From: an uncultured Pelagibacteraceae bacterium
GTDB lineage: Bacteria; Pseudomonadota; Alphaproteobacteria; Pelagibacterales; Pelagibacteraceae
DNA length: 64,000 bases
Direction of reading: 5' to 3'
Assembly (NCBI GenBank): GCA_902585365.1
Contig: CACIDF010000002.1
Location: forward strand, 1-64,000
The notes below the pieces were generated by a model. It ran no database searches, had not been told where the DNA came from, and saw only the letters and a program-made list of their open reading frames with translations. How positions within the stretch are numbered: the stretch's first letter is position 1; each line of letters opens with the position of its first letter. Both the position numbers and the translations under genes were made by a program. Shown here in pieces: positions 50,340 to 62,039 of the stretch.

Positions 50340-52211
50340 ATGGAAAATAATAAACAGTACGATGTCATAGTAATTGGTGGAGGTCATGCAGGCTGCGAGG
50401 CTGCTGCCGCGTCTGCAAGATTAGGAGTAAATACAGCTCTTTTTACTAATGATAAATCGTCTATTGGTGAGATGTCTTGTAATCCAGCAATTGGTGGTTT
50501 AGGTAAAGGCCATTTAGTTAGAGAAATAGATGCTTTAGATGGTGTTATGGGAGATGTGGCTGATAAATCTGGTATTCAATTTAAGCTATTAAATAGGAGT
50601 AGAGGACCAGCTGTAAGAGGGCCCCGTACCCAAAGTGATAGATCATTATATAAAAAATATATGCAAGAAAAACTTATAAACTACTGTAATTTAAGCATTT
50701 TTTCTGACTCCGTAAATGGCTTTATATTTAATAAAAATAGTATAAACGGTATATTAACTTCCTCTGGAAAAGAAATTCACTCTAACAAGGTTATACTTAC
50801 AACAGGAACATTTTTGAATGGAATGATACATATAGGTGACAAAAGAACTCCCGCAGGTAGATATAATGAAAAGCCTACTATTGGATTAAGTGAACAATTG
50901 CATAAATATAATTTTAAAATTGGCAGGTTAAAAACAGGTACCCCGCCTAGGTTAGATGGTAGGACAATTGATTATTCAAATTTAGAAGAACAACATCCAG
51001 ATGATCAAATATCATTTTTCTCTTTCCTAACCAAAAAAAATATTAACAAACAAATTAGATGTGGAATTACTTACACCAACGAAAAGGTTCATGAATTGAT
51101 TTCTAAAAATATTAAACAAAGCGCAATGTATTCGGGAAGTATTAAAGGAGTAGGGCCAAGGTACTGTCCTTCCATAGAGGATAAAATCTATAAATTCAAG
51201 GATAAGACTAGGCACCAAATCTTTCTGGAACCCGAAGGACTTGAAGATAACACAGTGTACCCCAACGGAATTTCAACATCGCTTCCAGCCAATTTACAAC
51301 AAAAAATATGCAATAATATCAATGGTTTAGAAAACGTTAAAATATTACGCCCAGGTTACGCAATAGAATATGATTATGTTGATCCAAGGGAACTTTTTTT
51401 AACATTAGAAACTAAGAAGATAAAAAACTTTTACCTCGCTGGTCAAATTAACGGCACAACAGGTTATGAGGAAGCTGCAGCTCAAGGACTAATAGCTGGA
51501 GCTAATGCTGCTTTATCAATCAAGGGTAAAGAGCCATTAATTCTAGATAGATCCCAGGCATATATTGGCGTGATGATAGACGATTTAGTTACAAAGGGAG
51601 TTGCTGAACCTTACAGGATGTTTACCTCAAGAGCCGAATACAGATTATCTCTAAGATGTGATAATGCTGACCTAAGGCTCACTCCTGTTGGAATTAAGTT
51701 CGGTTTAGTTAAATCAGAGAGAAGGAAATTATTTGAGGATAAATCAAAAGAATTGGAGAAATTAAACAAAAAAATGGATAAATTGAAGATATCACCGTCA
51801 GAAGCAGAAAAACATGGAGTTAAAATCGCAAAAGATGGAGTTTATAGGTCAGCAAACTCTGTATTAGCTCAAAAAGGAGTAAAATTTAATAAAATTAGGG
51901 ATATTTGGCCTGAAATAGGTGATTATAGTAGAGAAATTGAGGAGCAGATTGAAATTAACGCTCACTATAAAGGTTATATGAAGAAACAAAAGGCGGATAT
52001 TCTAGCTTTTAAAAGAGATGAGAGCCTTAAAATACCATCTGATATAAATTATGATAGTTTTTCAGGGCTTTCTAATGAAGTTAAGTCTAAATTTAAGCAA
52101 ATTAGGCCAAAAACAATGGGCCAAGCTTTGAGAATAGATGGAATTACCCCAGCAGCTGTATTTATTCTATTGTCACATCTTAAAAGAAAGTCTATTAAGC
52201 ATATAGCTTGA
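50340..52211 (+). CDS. mnmG: tRNA uridine-5-carboxymethylaminomethyl modification protein MnmG
   Basis: [67 protein letters not shown]. Confidence 0.98.
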   Translation: MENNKQYDVIVIGGGHAGCEAAAASARLGVNTALFTNDKSSIGEMSCNPAIGGLGKGHLVREIDALDGVMGDVADKSGIQFKLLNRSRGPAVRGPRTQSDRSLYKKYMQEKLINYCNLSIFSDSVNGFIFNKNSINGILTSSGKEIHSNKVILTTGTFLNGMIHIGDKRTPAGRYNEKPTIGLSEQLHKYNFKIGRLKTGTPPRLDGRTIDYSNLEEQHPDDQISFFSFLTKKNINKQIRCGITYTNEKVHELISKNIKQSAMYSGSIKGVGPRYCPSIEDKIYKFKDKTRHQIFLEPEGLEDNTVYPNGISTSLPANLQQKICNNINGLENVKILRPGYAIEYDYVDPRELFLTLETKKIKNFYLAGQINGTTGYEEAAAQGLIAGANAALSIKGKEPLILDRSQAYIGVMIDDLVTKGVAEPYRMFTSRAEYRLSLRCDNADLRLTPVGIKFGLVKSERRKLFEDKSKELEKLNKKMDKLKISPSEAEKHGVKIAKDGVYRSANSVLAQKGVKFNKIRDIWPEIGDYSREIEEQIEINAHYKGYMKKQKADILAFKRDESLKIPSDINYDSFSGLSNEVKSKFKQIRPKTMGQALRIDGITPAAVFILLSHLKRKSIKHIA

Positions 52212-52843
52212 TCGAATCGAATCTTAAAAAATATTCTGAATTAGAAACATTAAACGTTTCACGTGAAACATTTCCTGCCTTAGAAGAGTTTAGATCATTA
52301 TTGTTGAGTGAAAACAAAAAAATAAACTTAATAAGCAAATCAACCGAGAAAGACTCAATAAAAAGACATATAATAGACTCAGCGCAAATAATTGATATTA
52401 TTGATAAAAATACTAAAACTTGCCTAGATATAGGCTCAGGTTCTGGCCTTCCAGGCGTAGTTCTTGCAATTATCTTAAAAAAAAAGGGATCAAAAATAAA
52501 ATTCAAACTTTATGAGAAAAGTATGAAGAAAAGCAATTTTTTAAAAAAAATGATCAAGCACTTCGAATTAAATGCTGAGGTAAGGCAAAAGAATATTTTT
52601 GAAGAAAGGGAATTAGAAGCAGACATAGTAGTAGCTCGAGCTTTTAAACCACTGCAAACAATATTAGAATTAATAAACAAAAATTTTTCTCATTATAACA
52701 GTTTAATACTTTTCTTAGGAAAGAGTGGCAGGGAAAATATTAATGAATGTTTAAAATTATGGAAGTTTGATTATGAAATTTTAAAAAGTTTAACAGACGT
52801 AAATTCAGTCATTGTAAAAATAAATAATTTAAGAAAAACATGA
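52208..52843 (+). CDS. rsmG: 16S rRNA (guanine527-N7)-methyltransferase
   Basis: [38 protein letters not shown]. Confidence 0.95.
   Translation: MIESNLKKYSELETLNVSRETFPALEEFRSLLLSENKKINLISKSTEKDSIKRHIIDSAQIIDIIDKNTKTCLDIGSGSGLPGVVLAIILKKKGSKIKFKLYEKSMKKSNFLKKMIKHFELNAEVRQKNIFEERELEADIVVARAFKPLQTILELINKNFSHYNSLILFLGKSGRENINECLKLWKFDYEILKSLTDVNSVIVKINNLRKT
52255..52270 (+). promoter_or_regulatory. parS: parS centromere site inside rsmG
   Basis: cgtttcacgtgaaaca, 15/16 match to canonical TGTTTCACGTGAAACA; adjacent to parA/parB. Confidence 0.93.
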
Positions 52844-53640
52844 AAGAAAAAATTATATCAATAATAAATCAAAAGGGTGGGGTTGGGAAAACTACGACAG
52901 TAATAAATTTAGCGGCAGGACTTTCTTTGAATAACAAAAAAGTTTTGGTAATTGACTTAGATCCCCAAGGAAATGCTACAACGGGTTTAGGATTATCTAA
53001 TATAGATCAAACATCTAATTCAATTTATCAAGTGTTGATCGGAACAAAAAAAATTGATGAAGCAATTTCGAAAACAAATTTTTCTAACCTGGATATAATC
53101 ACTTCAAATGTGGATTTATCTGGATTGGAAGTGGAAACAGCAGATGATGGTCGTAGAGCTTATATTCTAAAGGAGAAATTGACCGCATATTTAAATGATT
53201 CTAGAGCTTCATATGATTATGTGCTTATAGACTGCCCTCCTTCCCTAAGTTTGTTAACTGTAATGGCCTTGGTAGCCTCTCAATCTCTTTTAGTCCCTCT
53301 TCAAACTGAATTCTTTGCTTTAGAGGGCATAACTCAACTGATCAAAACTATCGATAGGATTAAACTTGGATTAAATTCAGAACTTACCATTAGAGGAATA
53401 CTTCTGACTATGTATGATAAGAGAAATAAGCTTTCTGGAGAAGTTGAAACTGAAGCAAGAAATTATTTTAAAGATAAAGTATACAAAAATGTTGTTCCAA
53501 GGAATGTAAGATTGTCCGAAGCCCCTTCACACGGTATGCCAGTTATATTTTATGATAAGGCTTGTCCAGGAAGTAAATCATATATCAATTTTACAGAGGA
53601 ATTTTTAGCGCAAGAAGAAAGTTTCGAGACAGCAGCATGA
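52840..53640 (+). CDS. parA: Chromosome partitioning ATPase ParA/Soj
   Basis: IISIINQKGGVGKTTTVINLAAGLS; DLDPQGNATTGLG; RNVRLSEAPSHG. Confidence 0.98.
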   Translation: MKEKIISIINQKGGVGKTTTVINLAAGLSLNNKKVLVIDLDPQGNATTGLGLSNIDQTSNSIYQVLIGTKKIDEAISKTNFSNLDIITSNVDLSGLEVETADDGRRAYILKEKLTAYLNDSRASYDYVLIDCPPSLSLLTVMALVASQSLLVPLQTEFFALEGITQLIKTIDRIKLGLNSELTIRGILLTMYDKRNKLSGEVETEARNYFKDKVYKNVVPRNVRLSEAPSHGMPVIFYDKACPGSKSYINFTEEFLAQEESFETAA

Positions 53641-54479
53641 TAGGATTTAAAAATAAAAAAGGACTTGGTAGGGGCTTATCATCTTTAATTGGAGAAGGTA
53701 AATTTGTAGAGAGCACTAAAGCTAATATAAGTGATCTTAAAAGAAATAAATACCAACCGAGAAAAAAGTTTGATGAAATAAGCTTAGAGGAATTAACGGA
53801 GTCTATAAAATCAAGAGGAATTATTCAGCCAATAATAGTTAGAAACTCAAATACAGACATTAAATACGAAATTATTGCAGGTGAAAGAAGATGGCTTGCT
53901 GCACAGAGAGCTGGGTTACATGAAGTACCAATTGTTGTTATAGAGGCAGATGATAAAAAAGCATTAGAGTTTGGAATAGTTGAAAATGTTCAAAGACATG
54001 ACTTGAATGCAATAGAAGAAGCAGAAGGTTATAAAAGACTTATTGATGAATTTTCTTATGATCAAGAACAAGTTGCCAAATTTATAGGGAAAAGCCGAAG
54101 CCACATAACAAATTGTTTGAGATTGTTAAGCTTACCTGTTGAACTTATTGAATTTGTTAAAGATAACAAAATATCCCCAGGCCATGCAAAAATCCTGGTT
54201 GGTCTTGAAAATTCTATTTTTATTGCAAAAAAAATAATTTCAAAGAGATTGTCTGTTAGACAAGCTGAAACTTTAGTTAAAGCTTATAAAGCTCCTAGTA
54301 AAAAACATATAAGCAAAAAAGATCCTAACATAAAGGTTTTAGAGCATAAACTAATGGAAAAAATTGGTATGAATATTGAGATAAAGAATAAAAAAAATAA
54401 TAAAGGATCAATAACTTTTCATTATAATGAATTAGATCAATTAAATAGAATTATAGAGTCTATAAAAAAGAGTTACTAG
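53637..54479 (+). CDS. parB: Chromosome partitioning protein ParB/Spo0J
   Basis: KKGLGRGLSSLIGE; KYQPRKKFDEISLEEL; GERRWLAAQRAG; VENVQRHDLNAIEEA. Confidence 0.98.
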   Translation: MIGFKNKKGLGRGLSSLIGEGKFVESTKANISDLKRNKYQPRKKFDEISLEELTESIKSRGIIQPIIVRNSNTDIKYEIIAGERRWLAAQRAGLHEVPIVVIEADDKKALEFGIVENVQRHDLNAIEEAEGYKRLIDEFSYDQEQVAKFIGKSRSHITNCLRLLSLPVELIEFVKDNKISPGHAKILVGLENSIFIAKKIISKRLSVRQAETLVKAYKAPSKKHISKKDPNIKVLEHKLMEKIGMNIEIKNKKNNKGSITFHYNELDQLNRIIESIKKSY

Positions 54480-55461
54480 TTTTCCGATATAATATTTCAT
54501 ATATGAAATTTTTCATTAAAATTAAATTTTGAGAATTATTTTTTTTAATTTTAATTTCAATATCATTTAATTCACAAATTAAATTTATAATATTTTCAAA
54601 AGACCAAAGTTGAAGTTGTTTTTTTAAAATTGGTTTATCCTTCCAAAATATGGGTGGTTTATATTCGTTTATTGCTTTTTCTACATTGTTTTCGTTATTA
54701 ATAATCTCTAATAAACTTAATATCTTTTTTGTTTTTTGCAAAAAAACCCTTAATATTAAAAAAGTATCTTCTTGAGAATAAATATTTTCATTCAATATTT
54801 CTTTTACTTTTATATAATTTTTAGTCAAAGAGGCATCAACTAATTCTGAAGCACTGTAATTTTCAGATAAATTTGTTAATACAGCTATTTCTTTCAATGA
54901 TATAATTTTTTTTTCTGATATGTAATTTGAAATTTTATCCAATTCTTTATTTAAATTACCTCTGTCACCCATACACCTATTAACTAACAAATTTAATGTT
55001 TCTGTTGAAATACTGATTTTTTTCTCACTAAAAAATTTTCTTGCAATATTTATTAAAGATTGAGAATTATCTTTGTAGGTTGGTATCACCACCACATTGC
55101 TAGATCTTTCTGCATAATTTCTTAATTTTGATTTTTTTTCTAATATACTACAATTTATTATAAATAGATCATCAGAGGCAACTTCAAATATTTCTATTAA
55201 TAGTTCCGATATTTTTTCTGTACATCTTTCTAAAAAAAAAATTCTTTTTTCATCAAATAAAGATTTGTTTTTTATTTCATTATAAAACTCACTTTTGCTT
55301 TTTAAAATTTGTGCTTCTTCGTACTTAATTTCTTTTCCATTTTGATTTTTTTTTATTTTATTAATTATTTCTTCTTTTAATCCTTCATTTTCACCATAGA
55401 GAAGAAAGAATTTAAATTTATCAATATTATTTTTTTTTAATTCGAAGGTTTTTAATATCAT
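54460..55461 (-). CDS. holA: DNA polymerase III delta subunit
   Basis: FFLLYGENEGLKEE; LVNRCMGDRGNLNKELDKISNY; downstream of leuS-lptE. Confidence 0.9.
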   Translation of the reverse strand: MILKTFELKKNNIDKFKFFLLYGENEGLKEEIINKIKKNQNGKEIKYEEAQILKSKSEFYNEIKNKSLFDEKRIFFLERCTEKISELLIEIFEVASDDLFIINCSILEKKSKLRNYAERSSNVVVIPTYKDNSQSLINIARKFFSEKKISISTETLNLLVNRCMGDRGNLNKELDKISNYISEKKIISLKEIAVLTNLSENYSASELVDASLTKNYIKVKEILNENIYSQEDTFLILRVFLQKTKKILSLLEIINNENNVEKAINEYKPPIFWKDKPILKKQLQLWSFENIINLICELNDIEIKIKKNNSQNLILMKNFIYEILYRKTSNSFL

Positions 55462-55913
55462 TTTATATTAGCCAAAAATACAAGTATTTCTTGGGTAATT
55501 TGTTCAACTAGATTAAACTTAATATTTTTTTCGTATTGTTTTAAATTAAACTTATTATCATCAATATTATATTCAAAGTTTTCCGAAAAGACATTTGATG
55601 CTATTAAATTTTGATTAGTATCTAAAACAGATAAATTAACTGTAATATTTAACCTACTTTTTGAGGGATTACCTTTTGAGTCTTTCAAAACCGTAATAAC
55701 TTCCTCTTCAAATTCAAATTTTATATTTAAACTTTTATTAGCATCATCGTTTGAAAAAGCATTTATGGTATTTTGAATGTAGTTCGTAAGGTTATTATTA
55801 ATGTTTTTTTGAAAATTTATAATTTTGTAATTACTATCCTTAGATGAGTATATTGGTGTGTATCCACAACTGTTTAATAAGAATATCAAAAAAATTAAAA
55901 TTATTTTTTTCAT
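55458..55913 (-). CDS. lptE: LPS-assembly lipoprotein LptE-like
   Basis: Lipobox [13 protein letters not shown]; position between leuS and holA. Confidence 0.85.
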   Translation of the reverse strand: MKKIILIFLIFLLNSCGYTPIYSSKDSNYKIINFQKNINNNLTNYIQNTINAFSNDDANKSLNIKFEFEEEVITVLKDSKGNPSKSRLNITVNLSVLDTNQNLIASNVFSENFEYNIDDNKFNLKQYEKNIKFNLVEQITQEILVFLANIK

Positions 55914-58453
55914 TTTACAATAAGATTAACTAATCTATTTTTCACTATAATATGCTTTAATAAATTTTTATCACTTAAAATATTTGATATTTTTTCGTCA
56001 TTTTTAATTTTGTTGATAACTTCTCTATCTTGTAAATCTCTTTCAATTTTAATTAACGATTTTTTCTTCCCATTAACTTGAATTACAATATTTACAAATT
56101 TATCCTCTAAATATTTTGACTCAGCCTTAGGCCATTCAATTTTTTTGTCATATTCTAAATCATTAATCGCCTCTGAAATTATATGTGGTATTACTGGCAT
56201 CATTAAAATTAAAATTTTAATGTAATTTTCTTTAATTATTAAGGCTTTATAATCTTTATCAATCTCTTTAACTAAAAAATTATAAGTTTCATAAATATTA
56301 GCAATAATTACATTGTAATTAAATTTTTCAAGATTTAATGAAATTTTTTGAATTAATCTATTTGTAAATACTGTAAGATCATTAATATCTTTACCACTTT
56401 TGTTTAATTTAATTTTTTCTAAAATTTTATTGTGTAGTGTCCAAAATTTATTAACAAATTTATAAGAAGCAACCATGCCTTGTTCTGACCATTGTATATC
56501 CTTTTCTGGCGGACTATCAGATAATATAAAAAGTCTTACTGCATCAGCTCCGTATGTCTCGATTATTTTTTCTGGGTCAATAACATTTTTTTTTGATTTT
56601 GACATTGATACTGATGGTCCGACAATAATCTTTTCTTTTTTATTGCTAACCTTAAAAAAATTCTTTCCATCTTCAGAAAACACTTCGTTGGGACTTAACC
56701 AATTATTATTCTTATCCTTATATGTTTCATGGCAAACCATACCTTGAGTGAATAATCCATCAAATGGTTCTTTTGATATAAAATTTTTATTCTTATGACC
56801 GAGTGCCAACATAAAAAATCTAGAGTATAATAAGTGCAATATCGCGTGTTCAACACCACCAATATACTGATCCACCGGCATCCAATATTTAATTTCCTCG
56901 AGATCATACCCGTAAGACTTATTATTCGGAGAGCAGAAACGAAGATAATACCAAGATGAGTCTACAAAAGTATCGAGTGTATCTGTGTCTAATTTATATT
57001 TTTTTCCCCTGATTGTAATTTTTCTCCATTCTTCTTGATGGTCTAAAGGATTTCCTCTCGTTTTAAGATTTATATTTTCAGGCAGTTTAATTGGCAATTG
57101 ATCTTCCGGGACAGTTTCATAATTTCCTTGATCATCATAGGCAATAGGTATTGGACAGCCCCAATATCTCTGTCTAGATATTCCCCAGTCTTTTAATCTA
57201 AAATTAATTTTTTTTTTGCCAGACTTTATTTCCTCAATTTTAGCAATTGCTTTAAATATAGCTTCATTTGGAGTATTTAATCCGTCTAAAAAAGAGGAAT
57301 TAACCATTATACCATCACCAACATAAGCTTCATCTTTTACCTCGAAATCTTCATTAACATTTTTGGGTTTTACAACGGTTTTAATCGGTAGATTGTATTT
57401 TTTTGCAAATTCGAAATCTCTTTGATCATGAGCGGGACACCCAAAGACCGCACCAAAACCATAGTCCATCAATACAAAATTTGCAAAATAAACTGGAACT
57501 TTTGTGTTATTGTCAAAAGGATTTATGGCTACCAAATCTGTTTTAAAACCTATTTTCTCAGCTTGCGCGATTGACTCCTCTGTTGTTCCAGTTTTTGAAC
57601 ATTCTTCTTTAAATTTTTGAAATTTCTTATCCTCTTCATAAAACTTTGAAATTGGATGATCAGCTGAAAGTGCCAAGAAAGAAAATCCAAATAAAGTATC
57701 TGGTCTAGTAGTGAAACATTTAATACTATTTATTGTTTTACTACCCTCGATTTTGAAGTCAATCTCACATCCAAATGACTTTCCGATCCAATTTTTTTGC
57801 ATCACTTTTACTTTATTTGGCCATTTTTCAAGCTGATCTAGACCTACCAAAAGTTCATCAGAGAATTCAGAAATCTTAAAAAACCATTGACTTAATTTTT
57901 TTCTTTCAACTGTAGCACCTGACCTCCATCCTTTGCCGTCGATTACTTGTTCATTAGCTAGAACAGTTTGGTCAACAGGATCCCAGTTTACATAATTCTC
58001 TTTTTTGTAAACTAAACCTTTTTTGTAAAGTTCTATAAAAAAAATTTGCTGGTGTTTATAATAATCAGGTGAACAAGTTGAAATTTCCCTATCCCAATCG
58101 ATTGAAAGACCTAACTTTTTAAGTTGGGATTTCATTACAGATATGTTTTTTTCTGTCCAATCCTTTGGATCTAAATTATTTTCCTTCGCAGCATTTTCCG
58201 CAGGCATACCAAAAGAATCCCAGCCCATGGGATGAAGAACATTAAAATTTTGAAGAGACTTATATCTAGCAAGAACATCACCAATTGTATAATTTCTTAC
58301 ATGTCCCATGTGTATCTTACCAGATGGGTAAGGAAACATTTCAAGGCAATAAAATTTTTTCTTATTACTATCTTCTTCTGTTTTAAAACTTTTATTCTTA
58401 AGCCAAAAACTTTGCCACTTTTCTTCTACTGTTTTAAAGTTATATCTTTCCAC
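55910..58453 (-). CDS. leuS: Leucyl-tRNA synthetase
   Basis: [55 protein letters not shown]. Confidence 0.98.
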   Translation of the reverse strand: MERYNFKTVEEKWQSFWLKNKSFKTEEDSNKKKFYCLEMFPYPSGKIHMGHVRNYTIGDVLARYKSLQNFNVLHPMGWDSFGMPAENAAKENNLDPKDWTEKNISVMKSQLKKLGLSIDWDREISTCSPDYYKHQQIFFIELYKKGLVYKKENYVNWDPVDQTVLANEQVIDGKGWRSGATVERKKLSQWFFKISEFSDELLVGLDQLEKWPNKVKVMQKNWIGKSFGCEIDFKIEGSKTINSIKCFTTRPDTLFGFSFLALSADHPISKFYEEDKKFQKFKEECSKTGTTEESIAQAEKIGFKTDLVAINPFDNNTKVPVYFANFVLMDYGFGAVFGCPAHDQRDFEFAKKYNLPIKTVVKPKNVNEDFEVKDEAYVGDGIMVNSSFLDGLNTPNEAIFKAIAKIEEIKSGKKKINFRLKDWGISRQRYWGCPIPIAYDDQGNYETVPEDQLPIKLPENINLKTRGNPLDHQEEWRKITIRGKKYKLDTDTLDTFVDSSWYYLRFCSPNNKSYGYDLEEIKYWMPVDQYIGGVEHAILHLLYSRFFMLALGHKNKNFISKEPFDGLFTQGMVCHETYKDKNNNWLSPNEVFSEDGKNFFKVSNKKEKIIVGPSVSMSKSKKNVIDPEKIIETYGADAVRLFILSDSPPEKDIQWSEQGMVASYKFVNKFWTLHNKILEKIKLNKSGKDINDLTVFTNRLIQKISLNLEKFNYNVIIANIYETYNFLVKEIDKDYKALIIKENYIKILILMMPVIPHIISEAINDLEYDKKIEWPKAESKYLEDKFVNIVIQVNGKKKSLIKIERDLQDREVINKIKNDEKISNILSDKNLLKHIIVKNRLVNLIVK

Positions 58454-58480
58454 AAAATTTATTTTAAAGATAAAATGTAT

Positions 58481-59056
58481 CTATTTTCTATTTTGATCTA
58501 ATATCTTACCCTTATTTTTTCCAGTTTTCTCGTAATATTTTTCAAAACCCTCTTTTTCCATAAGTGTAGCTTTCTTTAAAATAGCAAGTTTAATTTCTTT
58601 TTCCAATTTTGACTCAATTTTATTAGTACTACAATTTTCACTTTTACAAATTTTCTCAAAAATTGTAACATCTACGGCATCGGCTCTTATTTCATTAGTT
58701 AAAAACTTGACAGTAATTTTTAAATCTCTTGAATTTTCCGGATTTTTATTTTCAGCTGAAAACCAATCTGTAATAATTATTCCGCCCGAGTAACTTGCGT
58801 TAGTTAATGGAACAAAATCGAATATTTCTATTGATGCTCTCCATAATGGATTTGAAGAGGCAAAGTCAAAATCACCACCCCTGGTAGCTCCTTTACCAAA
58901 TCTTATTCCTCTTCCCTCTTTTATGTTTTTTCTAACTCTCTCGTCGACATTTACAGGATTATCTTTAACATCAGACCTTTTATAAATTCCGCATGAGTTG
59001 AGGCCAATTAAAATAGCCAAACAAAGAATTATATAAATCAACTTAAATCTAATCAT
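58481..59056 (-). CDS. DUF3576 lipoprotein (start trimmed from 59107)
   Basis: MIRFKLIYIILCLAILIGLNSCGIYK lipobox; NPLWRASIEIFDFVPLTNASYSGGIIITDWFS. Confidence 0.9.
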   Translation of the reverse strand: MIRFKLIYIILCLAILIGLNSCGIYKRSDVKDNPVNVDERVRKNIKEGRGIRFGKGATRGGDFDFASSNPLWRASIEIFDFVPLTNASYSGGIIITDWFSAENKNPENSRDLKITVKFLTNEIRADAVDVTIFEKICKSENCSTNKIESKLEKEIKLAILKKATLMEKEGFEKYYEKTGKNKGKILDQNRK

Positions 59057-59244
59057 AAAAATAAGGTTAACGTAATAAAACTCATGAAATATAGCAAAAT
59101 ATGCCAAAATCCAATGTTTTTATTGTGACTTTTATATCACACATTATCAAAAAATGTCGATAAATTAATAATTCTAAGCGTTTTAGATCAATTTTTTGTT
59201 AAAAAACACCTGTTCATATGAATACAAATAAAAAGGAGTACTTT

Positions 59245-60324
59245 ATGAATAAATTTAAAAAACTTGGGCTTACTGCACTAGCGGGATCGTTAGTTGCATT
59301 TTCAGCTCACGCTGGTGAACTTACTGTAACAGGTGGTGCAAACATCACTTTAAAACACGGTAATGCAGCAAGCGGATCAAACACATCTGGTAGAGGTATC
59401 GGTACTGACAAAGACGTTGCTTTTACTGGTTCAGGTGAGCTTGACAACGGAACAACTTTTTCTGTTGTAACAGCTACAGTAGATAGTCAAACTGGATTAA
59501 CATCTGGTTACATTTCTATCGCAACACCATCATTTGGTTCATTCTTAATGGGTAACCACAGTGGTGCAGCTCACTACAAATACGACGAAGAAGTTCCAAC
59601 TGCTTACGAGCAACTTTCAGATATTACAGCGCTTGTAACGACAAACAAAGTTGGTGACTTTATGGATAACAACCACATAACTTATACTTCACCTACATTT
59701 GATTTTGGTGGAGCGTCAATTACACTTGACTTAGGTTATGCGTCTGACGCGAATGACACACAAACAGGTGATGGTGGAACACCAGGTGGCGGAACTTATG
59801 GTTCTGGTACAGAAGCTGGTATAACTATCGCTTATGACGCTCTTAAAATTGGTGTTTATGGTGCTGAGAGAGAAAATAATAGAACAGCAACAGCAAACGT
59901 TGATGATGTAAGAGATGAGTTCAATGGTGTATGGTATGCGAAATATTCTTTCGGTCCAGTAACTATTGGTTATTCAGAGTCATACCTAGATTCAGGTGTT
60001 ACAGGTTCTGCAGAAGGAGTAAACGCTGCAAAAACTTTGAGAACAGCTGCTGGTATCTTTGAAGGAAATCAAATGGGTATTGCGTTTAACGTAAACGACA
60101 ACCTATCAATTTCTTACTCAGAGTCAGAAGAGACATATGACGCTCAGGACAATGCTTCAACAGCAGTGGCTGACGTAGATATGGAAGTTGATGCAATTCA
60201 ATTTGCATACTCTATGGGTGGTATGTCAATCAAAGCATATCAAATGGATGTAACAAATCCTGCGTTTGATGAAAATGCTGATGATTCAAAAGTAACTGAA
60301 ATTGCTTTAGGACTTGCGTTCTAA
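59245..60324 (+). CDS. Outer-membrane porin (start trimmed from 59218)
   Basis: AAAAAGGAG RBS before MNKFKKLGLTALAGSLVAFSAHAGELTVTGG; beta-barrel repeats; terminal GLAF. Confidence 0.9.
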   Translation: MNKFKKLGLTALAGSLVAFSAHAGELTVTGGANITLKHGNAASGSNTSGRGIGTDKDVAFTGSGELDNGTTFSVVTATVDSQTGLTSGYISIATPSFGSFLMGNHSGAAHYKYDEEVPTAYEQLSDITALVTTNKVGDFMDNNHITYTSPTFDFGGASITLDLGYASDANDTQTGDGGTPGGGTYGSGTEAGITIAYDALKIGVYGAERENNRTATANVDDVRDEFNGVWYAKYSFGPVTIGYSESYLDSGVTGSAEGVNAAKTLRTAAGIFEGNQMGIAFNVNDNLSISYSESEETYDAQDNASTAVADVDMEVDAIQFAYSMGGMSIKAYQMDVTNPAFDENADDSKVTEIALGLAF

Positions 60325-60343
60325 TCTGATTTTTTACTAAAAT

Positions 60344-60898
60344 TTAAAACGGCCCAGTATTTATACTCGGGCCGTTTTTTTTTATCCAAGATATTCCTGC
60401 GAAACCTTGTACTCTGCACATCTTAAGGTGTTTGATATTTTCGTAGTTTATTCCACCTAAAGAAATAATATCTTTTTTCGTGTTTAATTTAATTATATTG
60501 AATTTAGTAACCCCTAAAAAACTTCTATTCTTCTTAGTTTTAAATATAGGACTTAAAAAAATCTTAGTACAACCTTGATTTTCTTTGATAATAACTTCTT
60601 TAACATTGTGTGCAGATCCTATTATTTCAAAATTCTTTTTTGGAATATTTTTGTAATTTAATATTTTATTAAATGCAGGAATATAAACCCCATCAAAATT
60701 AAATCTTAAAGCCAATTTCAAGCTGTTAGATATATATACTTTTCTTCTTTGTTTCTTACAAAAAGTCACTAATTGCAAAATTTCTTTTGTATTAAAACTG
60801 CTAGAGTAATTTCTATATATTATGTTTATTGTCTTATTTAATTTATAGATTTCATCTTTGTTAAATTTGTTTATATAATAGTAAATAGATTTAAACAT
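60344..60898 (-). CDS. Thiamine-phosphate synthase/TenI-like protein (start likely 60898)
   Basis: EIIGSAHNVKEVI; KIFLSPIFKTKKN; IISLGGINYENIKHLKMCRVQGFAGISWI. Confidence 0.8.
   Translation of the reverse strand: MFKSIYYYINKFNKDEIYKLNKTINIIYRNYSSSFNTKEILQLVTFCKKQRRKVYISNSLKLALRFNFDGVYIPAFNKILNYKNIPKKNFEIIGSAHNVKEVIIKENQGCTKIFLSPIFKTKKNRSFLGVTKFNIIKLNTKKDIISLGGINYENIKHLKMCRVQGFAGISWIKKNGPSINTGPF
60347..60381 (+). terminator. Intrinsic terminator of porin
   Basis: aaacggcccagtat-tt-atactcgggccgtttttttt, GC-rich stem plus T tract. Confidence 0.9.
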
Positions 60899-61540
60899 AT
60901 GGAAAACGTAGTAAAAAATTTTAATGTAATAAAGCAAGAAATTATAGATAAAAAGAATGTTAAATTAGTTGCTGTTAGTAAAACTTTCTCAATTAGCCAT
61001 ATATTGCCCATAATTAACGAAGGTCACACTGATTTTGGTGAAAACAAAGTACAAGAAGCAATGGAGAAATGGACAAGTATTAAGCAAGACTTTCCAAAGA
61101 TCAATTTACATTTAATAGGTAAATTGCAAACAAATAAAGTTAAGTTTGTTTTACCTTTATTTGATTATATACATTCCTTAGATAATCTTAAGTTAGCAAG
61201 TAAGATAGCAGACGAGCAAATAAAAAAAAATTTTAAGCCCAAAATTTTTATACAAATTAATATTGGTGAAGAATCTCAAAAAAGTGGGATTGAAATAAGT
61301 AATTTAGAAAATTTTTATAAAAGATGCATTGAGGAATTTAAATTAAATATAATTGGGCTAATGTGTATTCCACCATTTGATAAAGATTCTAAAAGTTATT
61401 TTATAAAAATGAGAGAATTATCTGAAAATTTAAATTTAAAAGATATAAGTATGGGCATGTCAGATGATTATATGGAGGCTATAGAACAAGGATCAACATT
61501 TATAAGAGTAGGCTCAAAAATATTCGGTGCAAGAGTTTAA
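60899..61540 (+). CDS. YggS-family PLP homeostasis protein
   Basis: LVAVSKTFS; DFGENKVQEAMEKW; HLIGKLQTNKVK; SMGMSDDYMEAIEQGSTFIRVGSKIFG. Confidence 0.96.
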   Translation: MENVVKNFNVIKQEIIDKKNVKLVAVSKTFSISHILPIINEGHTDFGENKVQEAMEKWTSIKQDFPKINLHLIGKLQTNKVKFVLPLFDYIHSLDNLKLASKIADEQIKKNFKPKIFIQINIGEESQKSGIEISNLENFYKRCIEEFKLNIIGLMCIPPFDKDSKSYFIKMRELSENLNLKDISMGMSDDYMEAIEQGSTFIRVGSKIFGARV

Positions 61541-62028
61541 TAAATTTTAATTTTTGAATTTTTATTAATTATTTTTAATAGTATTAATAAATCGTTTTTT
61601 TTTAGAGCTATACAACCTTCAGTAGGACTATAATTTTTTGTTAAATGAATAAAAATTGCACTTCCTTTGAATGGTTTTGTTTTTTTTGTATTATACTCTA
61701 TAACAATTAAAATATCATAAGTGCTATCTCTTCTATAAAATTTTTCACCTTTATTTTTTTTATCTAAAACAATTTCTTTATTATATTTCTTATTGTATGG
61801 ATCATCGCACCAACCCATATTTTTGGTAATCTTTTTAGTTTTTAATACTGTTTCTGGTTTATTAACTCTATCTGATCGGTAATAAACCTTACCAACTTTA
61901 AAAATTCCAATCGGGGTGCAACTATCTCCCTCAGTTTTTTTTGATTTTAAACCTTTTTTACCAATAGAGCATTTGAACTTAAATTCATCAACAATTAAGT
62001 ATTCTTTATTTTTTAATTTTAATAACAT
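61537..62028 (-). CDS. L,D-transpeptidase (YkuD-like) family protein
   Basis: KKTEGDSCTPIGIFKVGKVYYRSDR; IFIHLTKNYSPTEGCIAL. Confidence 0.88.
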   Translation of the reverse strand: MLLKLKNKEYLIVDEFKFKCSIGKKGLKSKKTEGDSCTPIGIFKVGKVYYRSDRVNKPETVLKTKKITKNMGWCDDPYNKKYNKEIVLDKKNKGEKFYRRDSTYDILIVIEYNTKKTKPFKGSAIFIHLTKNYSPTEGCIALKKNDLLILLKIINKNSKIKIY

Positions 62029-62039
62029 ATTATAATCTA

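Noticed and set aside
52195-52506. Minus-strand ORF antisense to rsmG containing NVSRETF, the same peptide as RsmG
   Set aside because: The shared peptide arises because parS is palindromic and reads the same on both strands; rsmG is the real gene.
59057-59107. Longer start of the DUF3576 protein (MAYFAIFHEFYYVNLIF)
   Set aside because: The lipoprotein signal begins at MIRFKLIY; the extension would bury it.
59124-59141. TGTGA-N8-TCACA upstream of the porin as a CRP site
   Set aside because: CRP sites have a 6-nt spacer; the 8-nt spacing and AT-rich context make it unsupported, though an unrelated operator is possible.
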